A stretch of 64,000 nucleotides of DNA from Clarkia xantiana subsp. parviflora. Lineage: Eukaryota; Streptophyta; Magnoliopsida; Myrtales; Onagraceae. Numbering within the stretch: the first letter of the stretch is position 1; each line of letters starts with the position of its first letter. The DNA lies in contig JAPTYO010000010.1 in NCBI GenBank assembly GCA_036873135.1, positions 19,523,772-19,587,771 of the forward strand, in the 5' to 3' direction. The notes beneath the pieces were generated by a model. That model was not told the origin of the DNA. It ran no database searches and worked only from the letters and a program-made list of their open reading frames with translations. Positions 48,016-60,850 of the stretch are shown here, one piece after another. Both the position numbers and the translations under genes were made by a program.

Positions 48016-49283
48016 TAAGTGTCACATAATATTTGACTGACAAATTTACTCAGCCACTTGAAGGGCTTACTCTTTGGTTAGGAAATAGGATATATTGGTG
48101 TCTTATGTCAACTTGTTTTCTTCATTTTCCTATATAATAGTAATTTGTTTGTTCCCCTTTCAAAAAGCCTTTCCATTTTTCCGTTTGGTTTTTCTTAATG
48201 AGTTCCATTGAGAATAAGCCTGAGGATGGAGTGCCTTTAAATTTATACAATGATAGATAGTAAAAACGCATAGTATGCAATAAATACAAATTATTCAGAA
48301 CTAAGTTGACAGTGTCAAGTTGTATATGCAATCATGATGAATTTACAGTTTTATCTTGTGCTGCATATTCATAGGATTTAAGTATGGAAATGTTGTTCTT
48401 AGTTGGAACTATAGCTACCCGTCAATATTTTCTCTTCTGTGCTACAAGCTATATACAGGAGAGCCGTGAAAGGCAAACTGATTCTACCATGTCCATTGCC
48501 CCCAGAAAGGATCTCGAGATATCAGTTACTTTACAAAGATATTTGAACTGCAAATTTCGATCTTAGCCCCTTAAATAGATATGTATGTATAAATATATAA
48601 TCATAATGGTATGTACCCTAATTGAAGAACAATAGAGGAATATGTTCTAGTTTTTCGGAAAATGTTGCCTAATCTCTATAATGTTGAGATGTATATCATG
48701 TGTATTATTCACTTTATATGGTTGCGTTTTGTTTATAGTGTTGTGCTGGTGTCCGTGATGCATTCACTCCAAGTTAAACAGAAATCCTAATAAAGCTATC
48801 AACTTGTACACGTATAAAATATGAACTAGTTTACAATTTCAACTGTTCAAATATGGGTTAGCAATTTGAAAATTAATCCTTAAATAAATGTACCACTTTT
48901 ACGGTCGTTCTATTTGTTCTACGTCACTATTTGTCTCTTCATTTCCACGCAATATATTTAAAGAATTTTTTTTTTTTGCAAACTAAATACTTTTATTCAA
49001 TCAACTCGAAAAGTTCAGCAAATTCCCAGTCGGGTAATATGAAAGATCATTACTAATTAAAAAAATAAAGAGGAGGCGAGGGTTCAAAAACTCAATTGTA
49101 TAAACACGATCTCTTCTAGCTTGGATGGTGATTCAGTTAGCGGCTTCATTTTCAAAAGTACTAAAGCTGATGTATTTTGCGACAACAACTAAGAAAGCGC
49201 ACACAAATATAATTAATGGTTAATATTATGCGAGAGAGAGGTTTGTCTGCTAATTGTGTTCTATATAGTGAGTGTGTAGCAGT
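48016..49283. other. No gene seen
   Basis: AT-rich spacer without a credible coding sequence or RNA gene. A T-run lies at 48968-48977. Confidence 0.5.
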
Positions 49284-50042
49284 TGTTGGATCACGGGCGA
49301 AGCTCCGTTACGTCCTTGACGGAATGCTCTGGACTTCTGGGCTCCGCGTAATCTTGCAAAAGAGGATGACCTGGGTGGTGACCCAGAATCCCTCTCCGAT
49401 GCTTAAATGAGTACACAATCAATGGGGTGGCAGTCGTATTCTAAGTGCGTATTAGAGAGTATGTTTTCTGAGGTAACTTCCTCCTTTATATAGGAGGGGA
49501 AGTTACTCAGTTACCTGTGACCGTGCTTGGCCGTTGTACCCATGATTCCGTGTATCTCGCCACGATTCCGTATATCTCGGTTGGGATTCCATATATCTCG
49601 CCCCACGCTCCGCGTATCTTACCCGTACTCCGCGTATCTCGGGCACGCCCTGCGTATCTCGGGGGATTTATCTTTATCTCTAACCGTCTCCCACTACTCT
49701 ATCTAGTAGGCGGGTTTCTCGGTCTTTATCCTCTGATCACAAGTCCCGACTCCTGTCGGAGACTCCAGAGTTGTCTCATTCTAGATCACCACCCAGGACC
49801 TTCAGTCTCTACGGGACAGGTCCAGCCTCTGCGGGGCTTTATTATCAAAGCCTTTACTAAGGCATATCGGGGCCTACTCAGAGGCTTCTTGTCGGGAGCA
49901 TTCAGCTCATACATCGGGACCGCCATCGTCGGGATCCTTCATACTGGGCCTCTGGGCTTTCCAGGCCTTTCACGAGGCCCACTGGACCTACTCGCCGTCC
50001 ATTGGCTGTTAACGGGGCTAACGATTACATCGGAACCCATCA
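49284..50042 (-). mobile_element. Probable isolated LTR (Gypsy-like), ~760 bp
   Basis: It runs from TGTTGGATCACGGGC to ACCCATCA, fitting TG..CA ends. The flanks GCAGT and GCAAT match at 4 of 5 bases. On the minus strand CCTATATAAAGGAGG (49486-49500) would be the promoter. At 49545-49660 there are six or so imperfect copies of a CGATTCCGTATATCTCG / CGCTCCGCGTATCTCG unit. An open frame at 49517-50053 runs through these repeats and is not a credible protein. Confidence 0.55.
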
Positions 50043-50083
50043 GCAATATTTAGTAGTTTTAACGATGTCTAATCGTACATTAA

Positions 50084-50855
50084 GGGGGGGGGGGGGGGGT
50101 TTAGATGGACATAATGTGAGATTACTTTAAATGTGAGATTACAAGTAAAGTGAGCTACGTAATGTAATGTTAGATTACAGTGTTTTGTTGTGTTGTAATG
50201 TAGAATGTAATGTTAGATTAAAGTGTTTGGTATGTGTTGTAATGTATATTGTAATGTGACTTTATTATTATTATCTTATTCTATGAGAGTATATTATATC
50301 TTAAAATATGATAAGATTTAAAAGAATATATATTTTGACAACAGCTAATTTTTAACGATTATGTGTGTGGTTAATTCTACAGTCAAATTATGAATTCTAA
50401 AGACTAAATATTTAAACTCAATATGCACAAATACTAAAATTCAATTAATCAAAACATTATATATAGTTTTATAAGATAATTTTCATTAAAAAAAAAACAA
50501 CCAAAAAGACTTACTCAAATTTATATGAACATCATGTGCATTATTATTTGAGTTATGAAGTATATAAAAAATAAAAAACTATTAATAATAACAACATTAT
50601 TATCATAATAAACTTAAATATAATACAAAATATTTTATCTATTAAATAAATAATAATAAAACAATAACACTCCGTAATGTTGTACGTAATCTCACATTAC
50701 ATCCATTTTTTTATGTAACTCACATTACGTTGAATCGAGTTTGGACGTAATCTCAGATTACAATGGACATTACATTATAATGCACATTACGTCGTTCGGA
50801 AAACAAAAAAAATGTAATTTGGGACGTAATACATTACATACATCCAAACACCACC
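50084..50855. mobile_element. PIF/Harbinger-like MITE, 772 bp
   Basis: The left end GGGG..GTTTAGATGGACATAATGTG pairs with the right end TACATTACATACATCCAAACACCACC, and both sides are flanked by TAA (50081-50083 and 50856-50858). This fits the 3 bp TWA target preference of PIF/Harbinger. Both arms are full of GTAATGTGAGATTAC-type words, inverted on the right (GTAATCTCACATTAC). The left end carries a 16-base G run (50084-50099). The middle is AT-rich and non-coding. A fragment of a relative is at 18180. Confidence 0.65.
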
Positions 50856-50858
50856 TAA

Positions 50859-52980
50859 GAACATGCAATTGCTATTTAATTACCCAAAAAAAAAAACATT
50901 CGAGGTTGAAAGGTTAATTATTAAATTGCTAGTTCAAAGATTCCGTCATGAATAAAATGTTAGTTAAAAAATTTCTCGAATATTTTGTTAGTTCAAGTTT
51001 CTCACATATAAATTATTAGCTTTATTAATATTCATTTAATTTAGACAAATAATAATATAAAAAAATATGTTATACATTTCGACTTACATTATTAAATATA
51101 TAACAATTTGTAATTTAATATTACATTTGACATTATTAAGGAAACAAATACTGCAATCCAACGTTAGATCTCATATTATTTTAAAAAATTAACTACATTT
51201 CAACTAATCAAGTCACACTACTTTCAATAATTTCATCTTTCATGTTATCTCATACTAACCCAAAAGTAATGGTGTGGTGTAAACGAGTTGAGTATCTAAC
51301 AAGCTCGACTCGAATTACTTGAGTTCCAACTCGACCAAATCTGATATTTTCAAACTCAGCTCGGTGCTATGCTAGATGAGTTCAAGCTCGACTCATCAAG
51401 TTTAAAATTGTTCAGTTAAATCATAAATGATGCATTAGCTCGAGTTTGAGTTTGAACTTGAAATTAACTCGATAGTTGTTTTTGAAAATGTTAGCATATT
51501 ATAATCCTCTATTTTACGTGTCTTGAATTGAATATATATATATTATGGAAAACTCATCTCGAGTTCGAATCAGGATTTTAACAAAAAAAAACTCTAATAA
51601 GCTTATGAGCCTTTCTAGTTCTAGTCGAGTTTAAATTAACTCGTATTCAATTAAGTAACAAAAAAAACTCAATTCGACTAGAAGTTTAACAAACTCAAAT
51701 ATTGGGGGCCCACCTAGGACCACCCTGGAGAGAAAAAAAAAAAAAACTAACAGATGTTAAGTACTTCATAATTAACTTGACATGCTTATTGTTCTATGGA
51801 TAGTAGGTGTGGGCATAAAAAATCAAGAATTCGAAACCCGAAAAAAATCGTCCCGGAAAATTCGTCCCGATTGAAAAACCGAGCCCGGTTTGAAAATCCT
51901 CGCTCGAAAATTTGGGCTCGGGTTCGGGCTCTGAGCTGAAAAGCCCATATGCACCGAACCCGCCTGAACTATAGTTGATACTACCACATTATTAATTCAA
52001 GATTAGGCGAGGCAAAAAAAAAAAAAAACTAGGCACATGCGTTACTTTACCTAGCAAAAAGAGAGTGCAGAAGACGGCACTGCGGCACTGTATGTATGCT
52101 TGGAAGATCTGGTTTGATTCGGGCCATATGTATGCTTATCTTGGATGTGATTCTTCATAGGTTCTGTCCCGAAAAAGAAAAAAAGTGAGAAGAAAAGTGT
52201 CTATGTTCAAATTGATCTCCTACCAATTTGACTTTGACGCCCCAAGTACTGAAACAATATTCATCCTGTAAGCAACCCGACTTGTTAGCATCTTGCAATT
52301 AGCATTGCACTTCTAGACGAAACTCGACTTATCATTGAGCGGATGAAACATATTTTATATGAGGTAGTGTAGAGAGACCACTAGAGAATATGAATCATAT
52401 TAAAAAGTTTCTCACTTTGTAGAATTTTCCTTTTAATTAAATTTTTTGATATAATACATATTATAATTGGTCTAACTCGAACCCATCTGAAAAATCCGAA
52501 ATCCGAGATTGGTCGGAGTTTTTCATATTTTCCTAACCGAATCCAAATCTGAAATCGACTCTAAAATCTCAATTTTTTTGCAAGCGAGATTTATATTTTT
52601 TAAAATTGTCGACCGAAGCCGCATGTTGCCACAGTACTAACCGGATGGATGAACACTTGGCATTTTCCCGAAATTATTTAATTTACAGTGCAGCACAGTC
52701 AATTTCTTACAGTTGTTGTTCGTGTCCCATACTCCACAATGATCCTCCACCATGATTACTCTATTGATCTTCGAGAACGTGTTCTCTCTTTCTTCTGAAT
52801 TCCGCTGAAGTCGCAAGAATCTGCACTGGCAGTCGGAGATTCCTCTCACTTTTCACGGAATCCCAACTGGCATGCCCTACAACCGCCGCAACATCTCTGT
52901 CTTCCTCTATTCAGGGAATTTAAATAGATCTGGAGCACTGGCAGCAGCAGGTTTAGGAATCACCTGATATCACGCTGGAA
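50859..52980. other. No gene; short repeat relics
   Basis: The stretch 51275-51690 is rich in ACTCGA/TCGAGT words (CAAGCTCGACTCGAATTACTTGAG, TTCAAGCTCGACTCATCAAG), a hallmark of small hAT-like relics. GGCCCACCTAGGACCACCCTGGAGAG plus A14 at 51708-51746 resembles the SINE tail. TAGGTGTGGGCATAAAA at 51805 with CGAACCCG words following resembles another hAT end. No coding sequence until the promoter/5' UTR of the sterol glucosyltransferase (~52650-52980). Confidence 0.4.
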
Positions 52981-55900
52981 ATGGCGGCGGAGTCGCCGGA
53001 CAATCGCTCAACTACCTCCAGCACCAACGATAAAGCTCCCGCCAAGGAATTGGTTGCCATTTCTAGCACTGCTTGGGAAGCTCCGACGGCAGAGGATGAC
53101 GTTGTCGGTGGTGCTGGCACGAGAGTATTGGATAATGGAAAGGTTACCGGTGCTGGCAATGGAAGTATGAGCTCTCCCGTCCGCGAACGTCGAACTCCGG
53201 CTACCGACTTGGGTAGCACCGATGAAGGTACTGTAGAATTGGATAGCGGGGAAGTAACTGCTGGTGCCTGATATTGGTTCTAGTGCTGTAGTTTCGTTTA
53301 ATAAGTGGTTTAGCTGTTCATCATGAGTGGGTTACCAAATTCATTTAATTACTTAGTTATGCTTTGCTGTGATACATTTGAAATTCAAGAATTGGTTATA
53401 ATTTATGCATCAACCAAAATACTATGATACCCTCCTACTGCGTCAGTTTTGATGTCAGATTGCTGCACTTGAACTGAAGAAGAAAATCAGAATTGTACTT
53501 GCTGTTCCAAAGTGGACCAACAAATCTGAAGGATTCAATCTCGATGTCAGATTTTTGTTGCCTTAGCAAGGACATTATTTTAGTCTTGCTAATGCTAGTA
53601 CACTTTGGGAATGTAGTGGTACAATTTAATCAAATTAGCTCGCGGCCCTCCTCTTCTTTTGTCTTGTATATATATGCTTATGAGCAAAGCGTATTGAAGA
53701 AGTTATATATATATATAATTTTATTTTCCTGGACATGCCTATAAGAGTTGTTGGCTGATGATTACTCAAGTACTTATCAAACACCAATAAGTTAGGTTGC
53801 TACCAGTAGCACCTTCCTTTCACTTAGAAAATTAGAAAAGAAAATGATGGCAGGTATGAACTTAGAATCAGATTACACATCGAACTTTCTATTTATTTGC
53901 AAGGTGCAGTATGATGGAAGAGTTATAGAGAGTACGCAGGGAGTACATTAAGTACCTTTCGTCTCCCCCGCAGTTTTGGGTTTTTTTTCTATATAATAAT
54001 GACAGTACATCTGAGGCGTGAACTAGGTGAGCGAGGATCTCATAGTTGGATCGATACAAAGCCATTGCCACCCTAATAGCTGAAGCTTGGTATTAGAATC
54101 CACATTGGGCCGAGCCAAACCCCTAATAAACTTATATACTGGTTTTAGGATGGAACCTCACTTGCATATATGGTTACTCTCTGCTAGCCCGTTGGGTTTG
54201 GCTCAGCCCAATATGAAATCTAACATGGTATCAGAGCCCGGTGCGAGACTGGGCCTGGGAGAGGGTCCGTTGAAATCAGAGAGCGGGGAATGTTGAAATA
54301 GACATCCGTGAGTCTGGAGTACCACAGCGGTTGGTATCTGTAAAATTGAGTAGTATATAAGTAAGTGAGCCACCTCCTCCTATCACCAATTGGTTTTAGG
54401 ATGGAACCTCACTTGCATATATGGTTACTCTCCGCTGGCCCGTTGGGTTTGGCTCGGTCCAATGTGTAATCTAACAATTCTATGTGATTATCAGTACCTT
54501 CTACCATTTTATCCACGTTACTTCCTCATTTCCCAATTCTACACTTTGTTAGTATTCAACTTTCATTTTTGTTAAATGTTGCAATTACTAAGATTAGAAC
54601 ATGAACCTTCATTAAAACAATATAATTTGTAGTCAGTATATGTTTATGTTTTGTTTTTTTGGCTATGCGTTGAGATAGATGATCATCCAAACTAGTACTA
54701 CTTTCAGTTTCAGCCGTCATTTTTGTGAATCCTTCTAAATCATTGCAATTATGCCCTCCGAGAAACTCCAAATCGTCCTGTGATCCTACACCCTTTGTTT
54801 GGTCTTCAGTCTCAAAAGTGTATACTTAATTTGCTGAAAGTAGTTTATCTAGAAAATATGTATTGCCAGTCCAGTTATTTAGAATTCAATTTTCCGAACG
54901 CTTGAACTTAAATTCATAATTCTTACGTTGTTTGATGATAATTGGTACTTCTCTCAGGAAATTCACGTAGAGCTTTATCAAAAATGAGCAGCTTTCCTAC
55001 GGAAATTATAGGCACAGACAAGTTAGAATCAAATTCAGGACAAGTTAGGATGGAAAGATCCAAGACTGAGAAACTGAAACCCAATATACTCGCTGAGGAA
55101 GCAGCGCAGATTTTTGATGACAACATTCCAGTTCAGCAAAAGGTATACTATGAAATGTTGTTAGGCCATGCTTATTCAGAAAATATGAGATCGTTGACAC
55201 TGCTCAGCTTGATTAGTTATAAGCATGAATGAACTTCGGTTGCATTAATTAAGTTCACATGTATAAAGAACAAAATTAAACTGGATGTAAGCAGTGAGAT
55301 TTCTTTTAATGAAGATACTGGTTGTAGTTTCTAGACGAAGGTTGCTGGGAAAGAGCTGCTGTGTGGAAATTTGTATGTATGCTAAGTTGACCATTTGAAA
55401 TGTAAGGTTGCATGCTGTAGATGCAAGTATAATGTGAATTTGAACCTAATGTTTGTATTTGGAAAGGTAATTCTTGTTTTAGGGACATAATTATCATACA
55501 TTCATACTTCTACATTTGTCTCTTGATTTTTATGAATGAAAAACTCTGCATAGATTGATATATGCCAAAGGGACACCCAAACAATATGCATAAGAGAACA
55601 GAAAATAGAAGCTCACTTGTGTCCTTTATATTCACCTATTAGTCACTACAACACCTTAAACCGCACCAAAGAAAAAACCTTTTAGGTTAGCTCTTTGGGA
55701 CCTGAGTGTCGAAAGCGTGGAGAGGAGATTCCCGCTTATCATTTTTCTTTCTATACACTCTTTGCTGTCTATCTATGTCAATAAGTAACAGTGGCTCGTA
55801 GAAAAATTGCCCTGATGTTTGTTCAATTTGTGCAGTTGCAGTTGTTAAACAGAATAGCAACTGTTAAAGATGATGGGACTGTAGAGTTTGAAGTTCCTGG

Positions 55901-58900
55901 GGATATTGAACACCAACAATTTGGTGTTAAAGGAGACGAGTACAATATATGCAATCAAACTGTTGACGATGAGCCTCTTGATGCGATGGACTTTCAGTGC
56001 ATACCACCACTACAAATAGTCATGCTGATTGTTGGTACCCGTGGAGACGTTCAGCCATTTGTTGCAATCGGTAAACGTTTGCAGGTAAATGTTTCCTCAG
56101 GATGTTTGTTTTAGTTCGTAGTTTGTGATCGATCATGCATTTCGATGACATGTCTTTGTTCACATAAAAATTCGTTTGAGTAGTGGGAGCTTTTCTTTTT
56201 TTTGCTAGATAAGTAGTGGGAGAACTAAATGTTACAGATCTAGTACTCTTGTATATCGTGCATCTTTATGTGGGTTTCAAGCTTTTATAATTATATGGGA
56301 TCAAATATTTAACAACGTTTAGACTTCTTTTCAAATGACTCTAGTCATTCCACTTGTGTTGTTTCTCCAATCATTCGGCACGATTCAAATGATATATAGT
56401 TCCAGAGGTGCTGATTTAGAGTTTTGACTCCAGTGACATTTAGATGTCCAAACGCGATGGCTAATTAGTTTTAAAAATCAAAACGTGTGCGCTTTCTTTT
56501 CCTTTGTTTGCAGTTGATTGGATAATTCGTTCAAAGAACTTGATGTGATTCAAAAAAAGTTTATAATAAAAGTATAAAACTTGAGTTTTGTGCTGAGGTT
56601 CATTATGAGGGTTAAAATAAAACTTCTTTTTCTTCTTTAATATTTTTTTTTGGTGATGCAGGACTATGGCCATCGTGTTAGACTTGCTACCCATTCCAAC
56701 TTTAAAGAGTTTGTCTTGACTGCTGGTTTGGAGTTTTTTCCTCTTGGCGGAGACCCAAAAGTTCTTGCCGGTTGTAAGTGTCCACAAAACATTCTTGCTC
56801 AGAATCCTCATCTTACTTAGTTTATTTCATTGTAAACCCCGGACAATCCTTAGCTTAAAGGAAGTAGTTGCTAATATTCGTATGAGTGTGGGCTCTTCTG
56901 GCATATGAATGGATATTGTACTCTGATGGTGAAAAGAAATTCTGGATTTCTAAATGGGGCTATATTTATTGACTGATTTAGTTTGTCTTGTTATTGAGCA
57001 GATATGGTAAAAAACAAAGGCTTTCTGCCATCTGGACCTTCTGATATACCAATCCAACGCAATCAAATGAAGGAAATCATATACTCTCTACTTCCAGCTT
57101 GCAAGGACCCTGACATTGATTCTGGTATCGCTTTCAAAGCGGATGCAATCATTGCCAATCCTCCAGCTTATGGTTAGCTCTTTCTTTAGCTGTTCAGATT
57201 ATTTATTATCTTTGCTCAGCAAATAAGAAACCCGGGAAAAAAAGGAAAGCTTATTAGTTCTTTGGCACTACAAATTCAAAATTTCAGTTAACTATTTTAT
57301 CTATGGAATATTAGCATCTTGTAACTTTTTGCATTTGTTATTAAAGTGATCAGTATGTCGAAATCTTATAATTAGTTTTGATGAATTTGATATTTGACTT
57401 TGCACTTCTAACCTGATAAATGATCATCTTAGGTCATACCCATGTGGCAGAAGCACTTAAAATACCGCTTCACATATTCTTTACCATGCCATGGACGTAA
57501 GTAAGATGCTGTTATGAATTTGTTTCCATATATTTTGCGCATTTTTATGTTTAAATTTCATGGTTTGGCAATTTTTCTGAACACGGTTATGATTTTAAAT
57601 ATTTCCAGACCGACAAGTGAATTTCCACATCCTCTTTCTCGGGTCAAGCAACAAGCTGGATACAGAGTAAATTCACTTCTTTGACTTCTCAAGTTTAATC
57701 GCCTTTTCCTAATAGTTTAGCAATACCTTCAATTCTTTAGAAAGAAAAAAAAAAAAAAAACTTAAAATGTGAAAAGGAGAATTGTATGATGGAAGGAGAC
57801 CTTTTATACAGTTTCTGGAGTAGTTAATACTCGATGGAATACTTTCAGAAAAACACTTCTATATCTCTAGGACATTGTTAGCTGATACTTGTCCATATTT
57901 AATTCACCAGCTGTCATACCAAATAGTTGATTCCTTGATCTGGCTTGGAATACGGGATATGATTAACGATCTCAGGAAGAAGAAACTGAAGCTTCGGCCA
58001 GTGACTTACTTGAGTGGATCACAAGGCTCTGATTCCGATGTGCCACATGGATACATTTGGAGCCCTCATCTTGTCCCCAAGCCAAAAGGTAACCTTAGTT
58101 TATGATGGTTATCTACTGTGCCTGTGGATATCGTATTCTGCTTGTTATGGTGATAGAGAATTCAAGATCGGGTTGACCTGAAAAATTAAGCAATATATAA
58201 GATGCCGTTCAACATTTTATATGTATAAGGTGCTTATGGAACAAGTGAGAAAAGAATTAGGAAATAGCTATCTTTAGTAAGTTCTTGTTGTCCGGTGTTG
58301 CTACTTCATCTTTTCATATTCTCCCTTCCTTGTAGGTATATGGTATGAGTTTTGTATAATCTATAACTATCTTTTCCCTTTAAATTAACCATGGTCCATC
58401 AAATTGCATAGACTTATACAAATTTAAGTTTTTTTTGTTAACGTACGAGGACTACAGATTTAAGCTGATAGAGCAGGATAAATCTTCTTCAAATGTTCAA
58501 TTTTAATGCCTCCCTGCACTTCTGTTTTGCAGACTGGGGACAGAAAGTTGATGTGGTTGGATTCTGCTTCCTAGATCTTGCATCAAATTATGAACCTCCT
58601 GAGGACTTGGTCAAATGGCTTGAAGCTGGTGAAAAGCCTGTTTACATTGGGTTTGGGAGTCTTGTGCGTCTCTGCTTCTCTCTTTATTGCTTCAGTTATT
58701 TAATCATATCACAAATATATTTTTGTATAAATCACCACATTTATTGAGATCATCAACATCTATTTCATGTGGTGTCATATGGTAATTAACACCGTAGTGG
58801 ATTTTAAGAGTTGCTTATCAATGAGAGTGGTACATTTAAGAACCATATTTGAGCTGCATAGCATTTCTATATTTCGTGAAAAAAGATTCAGTCAAATTGG

Positions 58901-60322
58901 TCCCATCACCCGTAGGAGAAGGACTAATTAATTATGCTTCAATTTATCATTGTCGTTCTTTTTAGCAAAGGATTCAAAAATCTCATTTCATCTTTCCTTT
59001 TTTGGTCAGCCTGTTCAAGAGCCAGAAAAGATGACCCATATAATAGTGGAAGCTTTGGAAAAAACTGGACAACGGGGTATTATTAACAAAGGATGGGGCG
59101 GCCTTGGGGAGTGTAAGTTTTCATCACTCCTTTCTGATCCATGTAATGTTCAGTTGTGCATAGATTTATGGAATGTCCACAAAAGAGTCAACTGGAATTT
59201 TGATATTAGTACATCATTTAGATCCGACAAGCTTTATATATTTGCAATACATCCGCTCATCTCTTTTTACTTGTCTAAATCTCTCCAAAATTTCCCATTT
59301 TTGTAGTGGCGGAACCGAAGGACTCCATCTACTTGCTGGATAATGTTCCACATGATTGGCTCTTTCTGCAATGCAAGGCAGTGGTAAGGATGCTTTCTCC
59401 AGTGATCGATTATTCATTATCTCTGTGCAAGTTATTGCCAAGTGTTAGAGATAATAGATAAGTTACACCAAGCAAGGAAATTTCATATACTGTATGTGAT
59501 AATATATTTCTGATCACCTTTTTCCCTACATTATTTTTATACACTAGACGGCTTTTCTTATCACACTCAATTCGTCCTTGTTAAAGACTATTCTTGTAGC
59601 TCCAAAAATGACTTGCATAGAAACATTCCAGAAATGCACCCACCAGAAGACTCGTGGCATAGCAAAAGTTCAGTCCGTCCATGTTTAAAACACACAGTTG
59701 AATGTGCTCGGTTTATTCTGTCTCACTGTCTCGTAACCGACCGGGTTGTATTTATGTTTCCGTTTCATAGGTACATCATGGTGGTGCTGGAACAACAGCT
59801 GCTGGTCTCAAAGCTGCAGTAATGTCTTATTGAGTCTTTTTTATTTGTCTTTCTGTGCAACTGTAGTATACATAGAAACTAACACCACTTTTTGCTTGCT
59901 TATCATCACAACTGCAGTGCCCAACAACAATTGTACCTTTCTTTGGTGACCAACCTTTTTGGGGAGAGCAAGTGCATGCTAGAGGAGTAGGTCCTCCCCC
60001 GATCCCGATTGATGAATTCTCACTTCCGAAATTGGTTCACTCGATCAATTATATGCTTGATCCAGTGGTAAGTAAGGCTATAATCCACAGATATAACTGC
60101 ACGGCATCTAAAAAACCAGAATTTATCGTAAAACTTGGATAATGGTAGGTGAAAGAACGCGCTGTAGAGCTTGCAAAAGCAATGGAGAAGGAGGACGGTG
60201 TAACGGGAGCAGTGAAAGCATTCTTCAAGCAGCTACCCCTACCCTGCAAGAAACCCGAACCTGAGACTGAACGATCGAGTTCAAGCTTTCTGTCGATAAG
60301 CAGATGCTTTGGATGCTCCTGA
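52981..60322 (+). CDS. UGT80A: Sterol 3-beta-glucosyltransferase (UGT80A type), 14 coding exons
   Basis: Coding exons are 52981-53227, 54958-55142, 55836-56084, 56662-56773, 57002-57172, 57433-57496, 57609-57666, 57911-58088, 58533-58663, 59010-59112, 59307-59383, 59771-59818, 59918-60067 and 60149-60322. All have GT..AG introns and join in phase to 648 residues (plant UGT80A2 is about 640). Residues 1-~150 are a variable Ser/Thr-rich leader. The glycosyltransferase-28-type N-domain starts at VMLIVGTRGDVQPF (~207-219) and includes ATHSNFKEFV. The sugar-nucleotide-binding C-domain has YIGFGS, GWGGLG, VPHDWLF and [32 protein letters not shown] (~526 on). It transfers glucose from UDP-glucose to the 3-OH of membrane sterols. 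The C-terminus ends SISRCFGCS. WLFLQCKAV has Leu where I recall Pro. The first exon and its splice at 53227 are the least certain. Confidence 0.93.
54088..54476 (+). mobile_element. Very small LTR element (TRIM-like) in intron 1 of the sterol glucosyltransferase
   Basis: Two direct copies of GGTTTTAGGATGGAACCTCACTTGCATATATGGTTACTCTC.. through CTAACA end at 54225 and 54476. The first is followed at once by TGGTATCAGAGCCC, a methionine-tRNA-type primer-binding site. The purine-rich GAGAGCGGGGAA precedes TGTTGAAATAG (54291), the likely start of the right LTR. The left LTR would begin near 54088 (TGGTATTAGAATCC). The whole element is under 400 bp with no coding capacity. No clean target duplication was seen. 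Confidence 0.7.
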
Positions 60323-60850
60323 CTGATTGAGTTCTCTCTCTCCCGGGTCTCGGACTCTCGGTACAGTTTGGAATCTCTGTACTCTTTTCGATGTTGATAT
60401 CAATCTCTGTACAGTTTGGTTTATTTATTTTCGGAGACATTATTTGGTGACCGAGCAAAAAATGCGTATATCTGGAATGCAAGAGGACATCGTTAGGTTG
60501 CATTGTATATGGTGTTGTTGCATCGTTAGTTAGTGTTGTGAACTTGGGTCGTGTTCATTGCCACCAACTAACCAAAATGTTAAAAGTATGTCAATTACCG
60601 ATGATCTGTTCCATGCCATTGCTTATGTCTTTGGGTTTTGTGAAATCACAGGTTGGGCATGTTGAATTCGGGTCGGTTCAGGTGACCGACTGACCTTACT
60701 CGTCTAATTAATTTTCCTTGAGCTTGTTGTTATCCTCATCTTCATCTAAACTGGCTAAAAAAATTATCCTCATCTGAACAAAAATAAATAAAGGAAAAGA
60801 CTTAAATTTTTTTTTTGGATTAAATCACGTTTTGAAATTTGTAAAAATTA
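60323..60850. other. 3' UTR of the sterol glucosyltransferase, then spacer
   Basis: The first few hundred bases should be 3' UTR. No further gene is visible. A T-run lies at 60810-60819. Confidence 0.6.

Noticed and set aside
49517..50053. 178-residue plus-strand frame
   Set aside because: It runs through an LTR with a short minisatellite, has no recognisable domain and sits antisense to the inferred LTR transcript.
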